Part shown: positions 35,517 through 45,330 of the stretch, piece by piece
Numbering within the stretch: position 1 is the first letter of the stretch
Layout: each line of letters starts with the position of its first letter
NCBI GenBank assembly: GCA_963797765.1
Contig: CAWCQU010000003.1
Coordinates: forward strand, 310,001-374,000
Source: JBGPTK01 sp963797765
Lineage (GTDB): Bacteria > Acidobacteriota > Terriglobia > Acidiferrales > UBA7541
DNA: 64,000 nt
Reading direction: 5' to 3'
The notes under the pieces: generated by a model
The model's input: only the letters and a program-made list of their open reading frames with translations
Told to the model about the DNA's origin: nothing
Databases searched by the model: none
Made by a program: the position numbers and the translations under genes

Positions 35517-38500
35517 CTATCGGCCCGTTCCCGTCAAACTTACTTTGTGCGGACTGCCGCTGGCGTTGTCTGTAACCGTCAGGGTTCCAGTCCGCGTCCC
35601 GGTCGCCGTCGGTTTAAACTTCACGCTGATCGTGCAACTCTGCCCCGCCGTTCGCGAGGTTCCGCAAGTATTGGTCTGCGAGTAATCGCCGCTCGTCACG
35701 ATGCTCGTGATCGTAAGGGTAGTGGTACCTGTATTCTTCAGCGTTACGGTTTTCGCTGCGCTGGTGGTGCCTACGGTCCGCGCAGGAAACGAGAGACTCG
35801 TCGGAGTCAGACTCACACTTGGTGCGCCAGCGGCCGCTCCCGTGCCCGAAAGGCTGACCGTGTGCGGGCTGCCGGAGGCGTTGTCCGTGATCGTGACTGA
35901 GCCGGTCTGAGTACCCGTGGCGGTCGGTGTGAACGTAACGTTGATTGTGCATGTTCCGGCGGCAGCTAGCGTGGCCGGGCTGATCGGACAATTGTTGGTC
36001 TGCCCATACTGCGCGCTGGCCGCGATGCTATTGATGGTCAATGCCGCGTTTCCGCTATTGGTGAGTGTTACGGGCTTGGAGGCGCTCGTCGTGTTGATCG
36101 TTTGACTCGTAAACATCAAGCTTCCAGGCGACAACGACACCGCCGGTGCCGGAGCGCCGGCCCCCGTACCAGTGAGGCTGATTGCCTGGGGACTGCCCCC
36201 GGCATCGTCTGTGATTGTAACCGCGGCTGTGCGGCTGCCCGACGCCGTGGGTTTAAACGTCACGCTAAAGGTGCAATTGCCAGCTGCGGCCACCGTGGAG
36301 CCGCAGGTCGTAGTGTAGCTATAGTCGCCAGTATTCGCACCGGTAAGCCCGATATTGGAAATGTTTAGCGTTGCGCCTCCGGTGTTGGTCAACGTCACAT
36401 TCTGAGCCGCGCTGGAAGTATTCAGTTGTTGGCTCGCAAACGTCAAACTGGAACTAGACAGGCTTACGTTCGGGGTCGTCGAGGCCGTGCCCCCGCCAGC
36501 AAACGTCACAATCGCTCCCGCCCAGGTGGTGGAAGGGCAAGTAGCTGTAGCGCTGTAGGCCCCAGTGGCTGCGACGATTTTGTCTTCGCTCAGTTCGCCG
36601 CTGCCAGTATTTTGCCGCAAGGTAAATGTAGCGCCCGCGCTGGTCACTGAATTTCCGTCCACGGCGGCAAACCCAAAAATCAGTTCGTTGGGCACAAGCG
36701 TGTTTACGGTGCCGGAATTGATCGCCGTGCCGGTTCCCAGGGAAATTTTCTTTTGATCCACTGGCGCTGTCGTGCTGATCCCGGAGTATTCGTGAATGTC
36801 TTCCATCACTCCGCCACCGGACACATGCGCCGTCACCGTATCCGCACCGGAAGCTTTGTTAATCGCGTAAAAAACGTAGACGTTGTTGCCGCTCGCGGTG
36901 GCGCCCGAAGTGGCCAGAATGTAAGTGTTGGCCAGGGAATCGGTAACGCTCGAAACCGTTCCTCCCCACGTGTAGACGCCGACCACCAGCAAGTTATTCT
37001 GCGTCGTGGCGGAAGTGAACGCCTTGGCCAGCGCGGTTGAACTGGTGCTGGCCACCGAAGCGCTTTGAATATACTTGATACTGGATGCTGTTCCTGTGCC
37101 ACTCACGGTGATCGCCTGCGGCGATGTTGGAGCATTGTCCGTGAACGTGATCGCGCCACTTCGAGCGCCGGTCGCAGTTGGCGTGAATGTCACATTAATG
37201 GTGCAGCTAGCCCCGGCAAGCACCGAACTGCCACAGTTGTTCGTCTGCGCAAAATCTCCGCTCGGCACGATGCTGGTGATGCTCAGGGCGCCGTTGCCGG
37301 TATTGGTCAACGTCAGACTCTGCGGCGCGCTGGTGGTGCCGGTGGTTTGGCCGGCGAACGTCAAGCCGGTGGGTGATATGGAAGCACCCGAGACCACCGC
37401 TGTCGCGCCGATTCCCGTCAAGCTAACCGATTGCGGGCTCCCCGCGGCATTGTCCGTCACTTGCACCGAGCCGGTTTGGGTACCCGTCGCCGTCGGCGTA
37501 AACGTGACGCTGATCACGCAGTTGGCGTTCGCGCCAAGCGACGCTGGGCAGGTGTTTGTTTGCGAATAAGGCGCACTGGCCGCTATGCCTGAAACAGCCA
37601 GCGCGGAGTTTCCAGTGTTCGTAAGGGTCACATTCTGCGCGGCGCTAGTCGTATTGATTTGCTGCGTCCCGAAATTCAAACTCGGAACCGAGAAGCTGGC
37701 CACTGGATTGGGCGAAGTTCCCACGCCCGTCAGGCTGATCGAATGTGGACTGCCGGCGGCGTTATCGGTAATCGTGATCGCTCCCGTCCGCGTTCCCGTC
37801 GCCGTCGGCGTGAACGTAACGCTGATCGAACAATTCGCATTGGCTGTCAACGTGGCGCCGCACGTGTTCGTGCTTCCGAAATCGCCGCTCGGCACGATGC
37901 TCGTCAGGTTCAGCGTCGCTCCGCCGGTGTTTGTCAACGTCACGGATTGCGACCCGCTGGTAGTATTGATCTGCTGGCTCGCAAACGTAAGGCTGCTCTG
38001 TGAAAGGCTTACCGCCGGTCCCGTCCCTCCGCTGGAAGTGGTAAAGCTCCACACGGGTCCGGTGGTGGTGCTGGTTCCGTTATTCACGGTCACGTACCAC
38101 TGATACGAGGAATTCGCATTCAGTCCGTTCCAAACCGCCTGCGCGCGCGCGCCGGATGCTACCCCTGTCACAGTTCCCAGAACGGCATACCCATTGTTCT
38201 GCATATTGTAAGGCAGCGTGAACTGGCTGCCCGCATCCGTCATGTTCTGGTTCAGTACCGGCGAAAACGTCTTTACGCTGATTGTGTTGTTGGCCGGTGA
38301 AAACGTCATGATTCGCATCCAGCCGTCTCCGCCTGCAGCGCGATCCTGGAAATCCGACATCACGCTCTGGATCACGTTTCCATTCACGGTGTCGCTTCGC
38401 TGGCCTTCGCCCGGATAACCGATGTGCCCGGACAGGGTGAGGAACACATTTGGATTGCCGCTCAATGCCGTGAACAGGGATTGCCCCTGAGGTCCGAATG

Positions 38501-39473
38501 TCGCCGGGTTCCCGTTGTTCAGGATGTAGTGGCTCACCAGAATGGCGCGCCGGCTGGGATATTGCTTCAGGATTCCGTTGGCCCACGTCAATACGTTTTG
38601 GAATCGCGATCCCGTCGGACTTTCGTCATACGCAAAATGCAGCACGATAAAATCCATGCCGCTGACGCTGAACAAATCGTAATGGTTGTCGTTCCCCGTT
38701 CCAGGGTGTCCGCCGTAGTAGGGCCTCCCGGTGAATCGGGAAACGCCGAACCAATTGTTGTAAGCGTCCGTGATGCTCGCGCTGCCGAGATTGCTCAGGT
38801 CGTTGCCTTCATCATGATTGCCCGGCACAACGCCATAGGGGATTCCCGCGGCTTCCAGCATTTTGTAAGCGGTATCGGCGACGATCCATTCCGTGTTATT
38901 CCCATCGTTGTCGCCGGTTTGCACGATATCGCCCACGCTTGTGACGTAGGGGATATTCAATGCTGTCTTATTGCTCACAATCCATTGCATCTGCGCGTAA
39001 AACATCGACGGCGTGCCGCCATTTAGAGTGGAAGAATAATATTGCGTGTCGGGCAGCACGATTAAATTGAAATCCGCGCCCGGCGTGGCTGCCGGCCTGC
39101 CGAAGAACGTAACAGTCAAGTTGCTTCCGGCCGGATCGGAGGCGGAAACATCCAGAGTCACCGGGCTTGAAACTCCCGTCGCTCCATCATTCGGTCCAAA
39201 ATCAACTGGCGCGTTTGGAGGCGCTCCAGCAGGTGGCGCAGGTGCCATCGACGCAAACGGTTTCAGGTGGGCAACGCTCAGCGCCGGTCGCGCATTCGTC
39301 ACCGCCGCTAGCGCGGCAGGCAATTTCGAAACAGCATCAGCATTCGCGAGGGCGTGTTTCGAATAGCTAGTTGCTGATAGGGTTGATTCGCCCGGCCAAT
39401 TCGGTCGGGCGATTACACTCAAAACAAGACAAAGTAATGCGGGCGCAATCCCTGCAATGTGTCGTACTTTCAT
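35517..39473 (-). CDS. Giant secreted metallophosphoesterase with Ig-like (choice-of-anchor D) repeats
   Basis: About 1,318 residues. MKVRHIAGIAPALLCLVLSVIA is a signal peptide, so I place the start at 39473 although the frame is open to 39503. A calcineurin-like phosphoesterase domain (about 130-400) shows the metal motifs VLPDTQ, SVGDIVQTGDN, VVPGNHDEGN, VSHYIL and LSGHIGY. A fibronectin-III-like segment follows, then three choice-of-anchor-D repeats, a jelly-roll-like domain (coded by about 36495-37075), and three more repeats. The repeats are close in protein and DNA sequence to those of the giant gene at 1-5765. It is probably exported and surface-bound, hydrolysing phosphate esters; the substrate is unknown. 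Confidence 0.9.
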   Translation of the reverse strand: MKVRHIAGIAPALLCLVLSVIARPNWPGESTLSATSYSKHALANADAVSKLPAALAAVTNARPALSVAHLKPFASMAPAPPAGAPPNAPVDFGPNDGATGVSSPVTLDVSASDPAGSNLTVTFFGRPAATPGADFNLIVLPDTQYYSSTLNGGTPSMFYAQMQWIVSNKTALNIPYVTSVGDIVQTGDNDGNNTEWIVADTAYKMLEAAGIPYGVVPGNHDEGNDLSNLGSASITDAYNNWFGVSRFTGRPYYGGHPGTGNDNHYDLFSVSGMDFIVLHFAYDESPTGSRFQNVLTWANGILKQYPSRRAILVSHYILNNGNPATFGPQGQSLFTALSGNPNVFLTLSGHIGYPGEGQRSDTVNGNVIQSVMSDFQDRAAGGDGWMRIMTFSPANNTISVKTFSPVLNQNMTDAGSQFTLPYNMQNNGYAVLGTVTGVASGARAQAVWNGLNANSSYQWYVTVNNGTSTTTGPVWSFTTSSGGTGPAVSLSQSSLTFASQQINTTSGSQSVTLTNTGGATLNLTSIVPSGDFGSTNTCGATLTANANCSISVTFTPTATGTRTGAITITDNAAGSPHSISLTGVGTSPNPVASFSVPSLNFGTQQINTTSAAQNVTLTNTGNSALAVSGIAASAPYSQTNTCPASLGANANCVISVTFTPTATGTQTGSVQVTDNAAGSPQSVSLTGIGATAVVSGASISPTGLTFAGQTTGTTSAPQSLTLTNTGNGALSITSIVPSGDFAQTNNCGSSVLAGASCTINVTFTPTATGARSGAITFTDNAPTSPQAITVSGTGTASSIKYIQSASVASTSSTALAKAFTSATTQNNLLVVGVYTWGGTVSSVTDSLANTYILATSGATASGNNVYVFYAINKASGADTVTAHVSGGGVMEDIHEYSGISTTAPVDQKKISLGTGTAINSGTVNTLVPNELIFGFAAVDGNSVTSAGATFTLRQNTGSGELSEDKIVAATGAYSATATCPSTTWAGAIVTFAGGGTASTTPNVSLSSSSLTFASQQLNTSSAAQNVTLTNTGGATLNISNIGLTGANTGDYSYTTTCGSTVAAAGNCTFSVTFKPTASGSRTAAVTITDDAGGSPQAISLTGTGAGAPAPAVSLSPGSLMFTSQTINTTSASKPVTLTNSGNAALTINSIAASAQYGQTNNCPISPATLAAAGTCTINVTFTPTATGTQTGSVTITDNASGSPHTVSLSGTGAAAGAPSVSLTPTSLSFPARTVGTTSAAKTVTLKNTGTTTLTITSIVTSGDYSQTNTCGTSRTAGQSCTISVKFKPTATGTRTGTLTVTDNASGSPHKVSLTGTGR

Positions 39474-39774
39474 AAGTGCCAAGTAATCTCCGTTGTAGTC
39501 CAATGAATGTCAAGAGTTCCGGTACTCACAAACTTTTCGCGGCTTATTGGACGCACTGACGCACGATTTTGAATCTCCGTTTAATCGAACATTCGAGGAA
39601 TTTGTATGCCTTTCCGGGCCACAAAGTCGAACGTCTCACAGCAGCAGCAACTGCGCCGCTACAATCGGAATCGCAAGCTTTACTCTGCCATGGGATTCAC
39701 ACTCCAAGGAGGTGCATCAGAGGCAGTTGTCGCCCGGCAACTCCTCTGCTAATCTGGCTTCTGCGAATCGGCAC

Positions 39775-39867
39775 GGAGAGGTGTCTGAGCGGTTGAAAGA
39801 GCCCGCCTCGAAAGCGGGTAGCCTGGCAAAACCGGGCTCGTGGGTTCAAATCCCACCCTCTCCGCCA
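39775..39867 (+). tRNA. tRNA-Ser (anticodon CGA)
   Basis: The cloverleaf folds by eye. The acceptor stem GGAGAGG (39775-39781) pairs with CCTCTCC (39857-39863), followed by discriminator G and encoded CCA (39865-39867). The anticodon stem-loop is CCCGC-CTCGAAA-GCGGG, giving anticodon CGA for codon UCG. The long variable arm (about 39825-39841) is the class II feature expected for serine. The T stem is GTGGG/CCCAC around TTCAAAT. It is transcribed rightwards, 123 bp before the Crp/Fnr-family gene. Confidence 0.97.
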
Positions 39868-39989
39868 TTTTTCCATCCGTCAGAATTGGGAAAAGCACGC
39901 CACTCCGAGCGAGTCTTGCCAAGGCGCGCACTTGACTCCGCGCGCAAGCTGCCGGAAACTTAACCCTAGAACGCGAAAAGGGTAGGAAA

Positions 39990-40637
39990 TTGTCACGAAA
40001 ACCTAGATTCGATCTCAACACGTTTCTGAATACTCGTGGTTTGGACAGGAAACTTCTCGAATTTCCCAAGAAGAAGATTATTTTTTCGCAAGGCGCGAAG
40101 GCTGGCACTGTTTTCTATATTCGGGACGGACGCGTCAAGCTTACCGTTGTTTCACCCAGCGCCAAGGAAGCCATTATTGGGGTCCTGGGAGAGGGCGATT
40201 TCATGGGAGAGGGATGCCTCTCTGGACAGACAATCCGGATGGCCACTGCTACGACGATTTCTCCCAGCTCCGTTCTTGAAATACGCAAAAGTGAAATGGT
40301 CCGAGTGCTGCGCGATGAACCGGTCTTTTCCGACCGGTTCATGGCCCATATCCTGGCGCGCAACATTCGGATTGAAGCCGACCTGGTTGACCAACTATTT
40401 AATTCCAGCGAAAAACGCCTTGCCCGGACACTTCTCCTGCTCGCTCGCTACGGTAAGGAAGGGAAGCCCGAACCGGTCATCCCTAAAATCAGCCAAGAGA
40501 CCCTCGCCGAAATCGTCGGAACTACTCGCTCGCGCGTGAGTTTTTTTATGAATCGATTCCGAAGACTCGGCTTTATCGAATACAACGGCGAACTATGCGT
40601 CCACAGCTCTCTGCTCAATGTAGTTCTTGTCGAATAG
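39990..40637 (+). CDS. Crp/Fnr-family transcriptional regulator
   Basis: The 215-residue protein has a cyclic-nucleotide-binding fold (ARGTVFYIRDGRVKL-like region and GVLGEGDFMGEGCL) and a C-terminal winged HTH (KISQETLAEIVGTTRSRVSFFMNRFRRLGFI). The start is TTG at 39990 with TAGGAAA close upstream; the frame has no better ATG. There is no N-terminal Cys cluster of the FNR type, so oxygen sensing by a [4Fe-4S] centre is unlikely, and the ligand is unknown. A 121-bp gap precedes the radical SAM gene, which may be a target. Confidence 0.9.
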   Translation: MSRKPRFDLNTFLNTRGLDRKLLEFPKKKIIFSQGAKAGTVFYIRDGRVKLTVVSPSAKEAIIGVLGEGDFMGEGCLSGQTIRMATATTISPSSVLEIRKSEMVRVLRDEPVFSDRFMAHILARNIRIEADLVDQLFNSSEKRLARTLLLLARYGKEGKPEPVIPKISQETLAEIVGTTRSRVSFFMNRFRRLGFIEYNGELCVHSSLLNVVLVE

Positions 40638-40758
40638 TCCCTATTTTTCCCCATATTTCAAAAGTGTTCAATATTGACCATCTTTTTATTCCAACGAAAT
40701 CCTAACCTTTAGGGTTCCTGATCACACTTCCTGCTCGCGATGCGACGGAGCCCCCTCG

Positions 40759-42327
40759 ATGAGGATTTTACTGTACAACCCGGATAACGGTGTGACGCGC
40801 AACTTCATGCCCCACCTTTGGATGTTTCTGCTCAAGGCGTTGACCCCACCCGGCCACGAAGTCCTGTTGATCGATGGCAACGCTCAGCCATTGGACGAAG
40901 CGGGCATCGCCCGGTACGTCGTGGAAAATAATGTCGGCCTGGTTGGCATCGGCGCCATGACCAGAATGATTGCCAAAGCCTATCGCATGGCGGATGCGGT
41001 TCGCTCCACGGGAGTGCCGGTGGTGATGGGTGGCCCGCACGTCACGGAGATGCCGGACGAAGCTTTGGGTCGAGATTCGGGCCACCGCCATGCCGACGCG
41101 GTAGCTCTCGGTGAAGCGGACGAAACGTGGCCCAGGATCGTTGCGGATGCCGCGCGCGGGGAACTCAAGGATACTTATGCGCCCATGGATGAGTTCGGCC
41201 AGGAGCGCAAGCCCCCTCTCCAGCCCTATCCGGCGATCCCCTGGCAGTCAATCAACCTCGATCAGTTCAACATTGTCCCGAAAGTCTTCGCTCCATTGCT
41301 CAAGACCGTGGGCGGTGGCTGGTCTACCTTTCGGATTATTCCGATTGAATCGGGGCGCGGCTGTCCTTACGGATGCGAATTCTGCACCGTCACTGGATTT
41401 TTTGGCGACTCGATTCGATTCCGCTCCAACGAGAGCGTCGTGAACGAGCTTCTGACGCTAAAAGCGCGGGCCAAGAGCGAGAACGGCCAAATCGCTGTCT
41501 TTTTCATCGATGATAATTTCGCGATAAATATCAAACGAACAAAGTCCCTGTTGCGCGACATCATCGCAGCCGAAGCACAGGTCCATTGGGTTGCGCAGAT
41601 CAGCGCCAATCTGCTGCGCGATGAGGAACTGGTTGATCTGATCGCTGCTGCCGGATGCAAATGGATCTTCATCGGCATGGAATCTATCGATCCAACCAAC
41701 TTGGCCAGCGTAAATAAGGGATTCAATAAACCGGGCGAATACGCGGTTGTCCTCGAGCGTCTCGCAAAACGCAACGTCTATGCCATCACTTCCTTCATCT
41801 TCGGCATGGACAACGATACGACCGGTGTTGCCGAACGAACCTTGCAAGAGATTCGCACCTGGCCTGCTGGACTTCCCATCTTCGGCTTGCTTACGCCTTT
41901 GCCCGCCACTCCGCTTTACAAAAGGCTGGAAGTAGCCGGGCGGTTAACAAGGCCGAAACACTGGCAGGAATTTATTCCGTTTGAAATGGCTCACACCCCA
42001 CTCAAAATGAGCATTCCCGAAGCTCATGCGGAGGTGAAATATGCGTGGGCTCATTCTTACAGTCCCCAGGCGATTGCCCAGGCAGTTGATTCGCTCGATT
42101 ACAAGCCGTTGGGATATCGAATCAACGTCCTGATCTCGCGTCTATGTTTCCGTGGAATTTATTTCCCTCAAATGGGCAAGCTCGCCTGGCTCAAAGTAAT
42201 TGGTCAAAGCCGCCACACCATTTTTAAAATTATCCGCGAAGGCTTCAGCGCGCGTTTCCCGGGCCTTGCACAGAATCCCCTTCGAGCGGATCGCGTCCAG
42301 CAGACGGGCGGTAGTCAGGCTGACTAA
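40759..42327 (+). CDS. B12-binding radical SAM protein (HpnR/HpnP-like architecture)
   Basis: The 522-residue protein has an N-terminal cobalamin-binding (B12-binding) Rossmann domain (MRILLYNPDNGVTRNF, GLVGIGAMTRM, PVVMGGPHVTEMPDEA), the radical SAM cluster motif GRGCPYGCEFC (CxxxCxxC), and a DUF4070-like C-terminal part. This architecture is shared by class B methylases and by the hopanoid and lipid-modifying enzymes HpnP/HpnR. A lipid or small-molecule methylation is plausible; the substrate is not determined. No hopanoid synthesis gene is visible in this window. Confidence 0.88.
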   Translation: MRILLYNPDNGVTRNFMPHLWMFLLKALTPPGHEVLLIDGNAQPLDEAGIARYVVENNVGLVGIGAMTRMIAKAYRMADAVRSTGVPVVMGGPHVTEMPDEALGRDSGHRHADAVALGEADETWPRIVADAARGELKDTYAPMDEFGQERKPPLQPYPAIPWQSINLDQFNIVPKVFAPLLKTVGGGWSTFRIIPIESGRGCPYGCEFCTVTGFFGDSIRFRSNESVVNELLTLKARAKSENGQIAVFFIDDNFAINIKRTKSLLRDIIAAEAQVHWVAQISANLLRDEELVDLIAAAGCKWIFIGMESIDPTNLASVNKGFNKPGEYAVVLERLAKRNVYAITSFIFGMDNDTTGVAERTLQEIRTWPAGLPIFGLLTPLPATPLYKRLEVAGRLTRPKHWQEFIPFEMAHTPLKMSIPEAHAEVKYAWAHSYSPQAIAQAVDSLDYKPLGYRINVLISRLCFRGIYFPQMGKLAWLKVIGQSRHTIFKIIREGFSARFPGLAQNPLRADRVQQTGGSQAD

Positions 42328-42651
42328 TCAGCCGCGCAATCTCCGGGCTGCCGGCTGTGCACGTAATTGATAACGCAGCCGCGATTCAACGGGCGGGTTC
42401 GCGGATTCTTTTTGTTCCCCAATCGAGACCGTCGAAACGAACCCGAATCCTTACAGGTTCTCCCCACGCCGTCTCTCCAAGTTTCTGTATCTGTATCGAA
42501 TACTTCCACGCGCGGATTCGCCGGTGCCGCACTCTACAGGAATCTTCTTCACTCAGTGCTGTGTCCGCTGTATCGATTCGGTCTGCTCCGTCATCTATGC
42601 TTCTACAGTTTCTGATAGCGCATTTTCTAAGGATAAAAGTAGGCAAAAAAG
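42328..42651. other. Intergenic region upstream of a secreted hypothetical protein gene
   Basis: These 324 bases contain only short frames that conflict with the flanking genes and carry no recognisable motif. The segment just before 42652 is AT-rich (around 42615-42645) and could hold the promoter and ribosome site of the next gene. Nothing else is evident. Confidence 0.35.
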
Positions 42652-43362
42652 ATGTCCCTGAAAAAAATTGGCTTTGCCTCTTCCTTGCTGCTGGCATTCT
42701 TCTTGGTGGCTCCGGTGATCGCGTTCACGCAATCGGAACTTCCGGATGCCATTCAGCCGTCTCCCTCTTTGCTGAGCCAAAATCAGCCACAAAATCAATT
42801 CCGCGGCCATGTGAAGAGTTCAGACCGGGCTCAAGAATCGCCCATCGAACCCATCACCCCCGCCGGACGCTTCCACTGGTTCCTCATGAATACAATCGGC
42901 CCGCAAAGCCTGGCTGCGGGCGTCGTCTCCGCCGGCTTTGGCACAGCCATCAACAAGCCAATTGAATTCGGACCCGGTTGGAAAGGATTCGGGAAACGCT
43001 CCGCCATGCGGCTCACTGGCATTTCCACTCAAAATGCCATGGAAGCGGGTCTCGGCTCTTTTTGGGGTGAAGATCCCCGCTATTTCCGTGCTTCCGGAGA
43101 TTCATTCGGCCAGCGGGTCGGACACGTCGTCAAACTTACTTTTCTTGCGCGGCGTCCCGATGGCGATTACCAGCTGGCCTACGCCCGGTTCATCGCTATC
43201 CCCACTTCCAATTTCCTATCGAACACCTGGCGCGCCGATAGCGAAGCCACCAACGGCAACGCAATTGAACGGACTTTCCTGGGTTTTGCCGGCCGCTTGG
43301 CGGGAAACGCATTTATGGAATTTTGGCCGGATCTACGTCAGCGAATCTTTCACAGGAAGTAG
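42652..43362 (+). CDS. Secreted hypothetical protein
   Basis: The 236-residue protein has an N-terminal signal peptide (MSLKKIGFASSLLLAFFLVA, cleavage likely after residues 25-26). The mature part contains glycine-rich alternating hydrophobic segments such as SLAAGVVSAGFGTAIN and GFAGRLAGNAFMEFWPDL, which suggest a membrane-associated or small beta-structured periplasmic protein. I do not recognise a family with confidence; similar short secreted proteins occur in Acidobacteriota. It is transcribed alone and convergent with tadA. Confidence 0.75.
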   Translation: MSLKKIGFASSLLLAFFLVAPVIAFTQSELPDAIQPSPSLLSQNQPQNQFRGHVKSSDRAQESPIEPITPAGRFHWFLMNTIGPQSLAAGVVSAGFGTAINKPIEFGPGWKGFGKRSAMRLTGISTQNAMEAGLGSFWGEDPRYFRASGDSFGQRVGHVVKLTFLARRPDGDYQLAYARFIAIPTSNFLSNTWRADSEATNGNAIERTFLGFAGRLAGNAFMEFWPDLRQRIFHRK

Positions 43363-43445
43363 CAGCAAGGTATCTCAAACGTCCAATTGATTTGCTATCC
43401 ATTTCGCCCGCGCGGTCTTTCTGGTCAAATAATTTCCCTTCGCCC

Positions 43446-43910
43446 TCATCGCCGCGCCGCAAAAAACGCTTGCAATAGCGCCGCGCTCTCGCTCGCCAGA
43501 ATTCCCCCGCACACTTCCACTCGATGATTTAGACCCGGATGCTCCAGCACTCCAAAAAAAGTACGCACCGCTCCGCCCTTGGGATCATCCGCTCCATAAA
43601 CCAGCCGCTCAATTCGCGCCAGCACCATCGCCCCGGCGCACATTGCACAGGGCTCCAGCGTCACATAAAGCGTTCTTCCGGTCAGACGGTAATTGCCTGA
43701 TTCTTGTGCCGCCGCTCGCAATGCCACCATCTCGGCGTGAGCCGTCGGATCATTTTCCGTGATCGTGCGATTCGACGCTTGCGCTACCACTCGCCCTTCG
43801 GACAACACCACCGCGCCAATCGGCACCTCGCCCGCCAGCTCGGCTTTCCGCGCTTCCTGCAGCGCCAGTCGCATCATTTTCTCGTCGTACTGTGGATCCA
43901 CCATCTTCAC
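43446..43910 (-). CDS. tadA: tRNA-specific adenosine deaminase
   Basis: The 154-residue cytidine-deaminase-fold protein has the zinc motif HAEMVAL (His and proton-shuttle Glu) and PCAMCAGAMV (the two zinc Cys). This is the sequence pattern of TadA, which deaminates A34 to inosine in tRNA-Arg(ACG). Motifs such as PIGAVVLSEGRV and SNRTITENDPTAHAE match the family. Length is normal. The gene lies four bases after the zinc-phospholipase-like gene stop on the same strand; this looks like packing, not a functional operon. Confidence 0.93.
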   Translation of the reverse strand: MKMVDPQYDEKMMRLALQEARKAELAGEVPIGAVVLSEGRVVAQASNRTITENDPTAHAEMVALRAAAQESGNYRLTGRTLYVTLEPCAMCAGAMVLARIERLVYGADDPKGGAVRTFFGVLEHPGLNHRVEVCGGILASESAALLQAFFAARR

Positions 43911-43913
43911 GCT

Positions 43914-45284
43914 CTAATCCGGCCTCGTAGGGGCGATGTTTGTTGCGCCCGCCTTTGACGCACTCGCTGGTCCTTCGACCTCCAACGCCTCCGCGCTCGC
44001 CGGAGTGATATTCTTCAGCTCATTGATCTCTGAAAGCAATTTATCCCATTCCTTCTTATTTTTCTTCGTCGCGAACGGAGCGTTCAAATTTCCATAATAA
44101 GCCAGCAGTACCTCGCGCAATTCCGGCGTCACATCCGTGAAATGTTTTTCAGCCAGCCGGTCCATCAATTCCGCGTAAGTCTTGTCCGCCAGGAAGTAAT
44201 CCCCCGGCCCCGTCACGCTGCCCGTATCGAAATTGTCGTTGGCCAATTCAATCCTGCCGCCGGCCTGCTTCTCCTCCAACTTCTTGCCGTATTGCTCAAT
44301 GATCGTCCGCAAGCTCGCCGTGAACATCTTCTCTGTTTCCGGAGTGGGCGTGCGGAAAGCAAGCGCCTTGAACGGCCCGATCTTCGGGGTGATCGCGATG
44401 ATGAACGCCAGGAATTTCGTCCAGAATCCCGGCTCCTTATATTTTCCTTTCCACCGATTTTGATACTCTCGCTTCGACATGCGGTACAGGAATTTCTTTT
44501 TGCTCATTCCTGGAAAATCCTTCTCAATCTCCTTCTTCTTCAATTGCCATCCTACTTTCGTCGCTTTCGGAATCAGGCTGCTTACGGCGTGCCGGAAGGT
44601 TCCAATGGCCGCGTCCGAATCGCTAAAAACCGATTTCCATTCCAGGCTGTAGGTATCCTGAAACGCTCGCTCCAGCAGCGGTTCCGACACTTCGAATCCG
44701 ATCATGTCGTGATAAGCATCGGTCGCATAGCGCCCCTCGGCCACTTTCAGCACGTCGAAGCCGAATTCAGTTTTCAGGTGAGCGCCCGGATCTTGCTCGT
44801 AAGTCACCACGTCGCCATATTTCTTTTTCAGCTTCGGATAGAGAATCGGGACCGCCAGATTCACCGCTGATCGGTGTCCCTCGTTGTCCGCAATGTAGTG
44901 AGCCACCGCGCCCAGCGCGAACGCATACTCGTTCAAGTTATTGGAATCGCGTAGCAAAGCCTCCACGAAATCACCGCTGCGAACGTAATGAACCAGGTCG
45001 CTGAAAAATTTACTGCCGAACGGATAGTAGCCCATGTCCTGGACGATCGATCCGCCATAAGCAAACGCTCTCGCTTGCTTCAAATCCTCGGGGCTGGAAT
45101 CGGGAAATCGCTTCAGCAGCAACGGCTGAATCACTTTCTCCCAGCTGGAATCGATAATCGCCTCATGCGCCAAAACGGAAAACGCATGCGTGTCCCCGGC
45201 TCCGCCCAGCAATAAAATGCAAATGAGCGATATCCCAACCACACGAGTGAGAGCGGCGTTTTTGTGGTTCCCAATAAAACGCAT
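43914..45284 (-). CDS. Zinc-dependent phospholipase C-like secreted protein
   Basis: The 456-residue protein has a signal-like N-terminus (VVGISLICILLLGGAGDTHA) and a Zn_dep_PLPC-type domain. His and Asp-rich helices include FSVLAHEAIID, QARAFAYGGSIVQDMGYYPFG, GAVAHYIADNEGHRSAVN and DPGAHLKTEFGFDV. It has a long C-terminal extension with Lys/Glu-rich helices and an unconserved tail. It is probably periplasmic or secreted and could hydrolyse phospholipids. Catalytic residues look complete by eye, but activity is not demonstrable here. Confidence 0.82.
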   Translation of the reverse strand: MRFIGNHKNAALTRVVGISLICILLLGGAGDTHAFSVLAHEAIIDSSWEKVIQPLLLKRFPDSSPEDLKQARAFAYGGSIVQDMGYYPFGSKFFSDLVHYVRSGDFVEALLRDSNNLNEYAFALGAVAHYIADNEGHRSAVNLAVPILYPKLKKKYGDVVTYEQDPGAHLKTEFGFDVLKVAEGRYATDAYHDMIGFEVSEPLLERAFQDTYSLEWKSVFSDSDAAIGTFRHAVSSLIPKATKVGWQLKKKEIEKDFPGMSKKKFLYRMSKREYQNRWKGKYKEPGFWTKFLAFIIAITPKIGPFKALAFRTPTPETEKMFTASLRTIIEQYGKKLEEKQAGGRIELANDNFDTGSVTGPGDYFLADKTYAELMDRLAEKHFTDVTPELREVLLAYYGNLNAPFATKKNKKEWDKLLSEINELKNITPASAEALEVEGPASASKAGATNIAPTRPD

Positions 45285-45330
45285 ATGTCTTTACATTCCG
45301 TGTGCAACTGCTCGGATCGGCACCTATCTG

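Noticed and set aside
42357..42965. 202-residue forward frame overlapping the secreted hypothetical gene
   Set aside because: The frame conflicts with the signal-peptide protein at 42652 and has no conserved motif.
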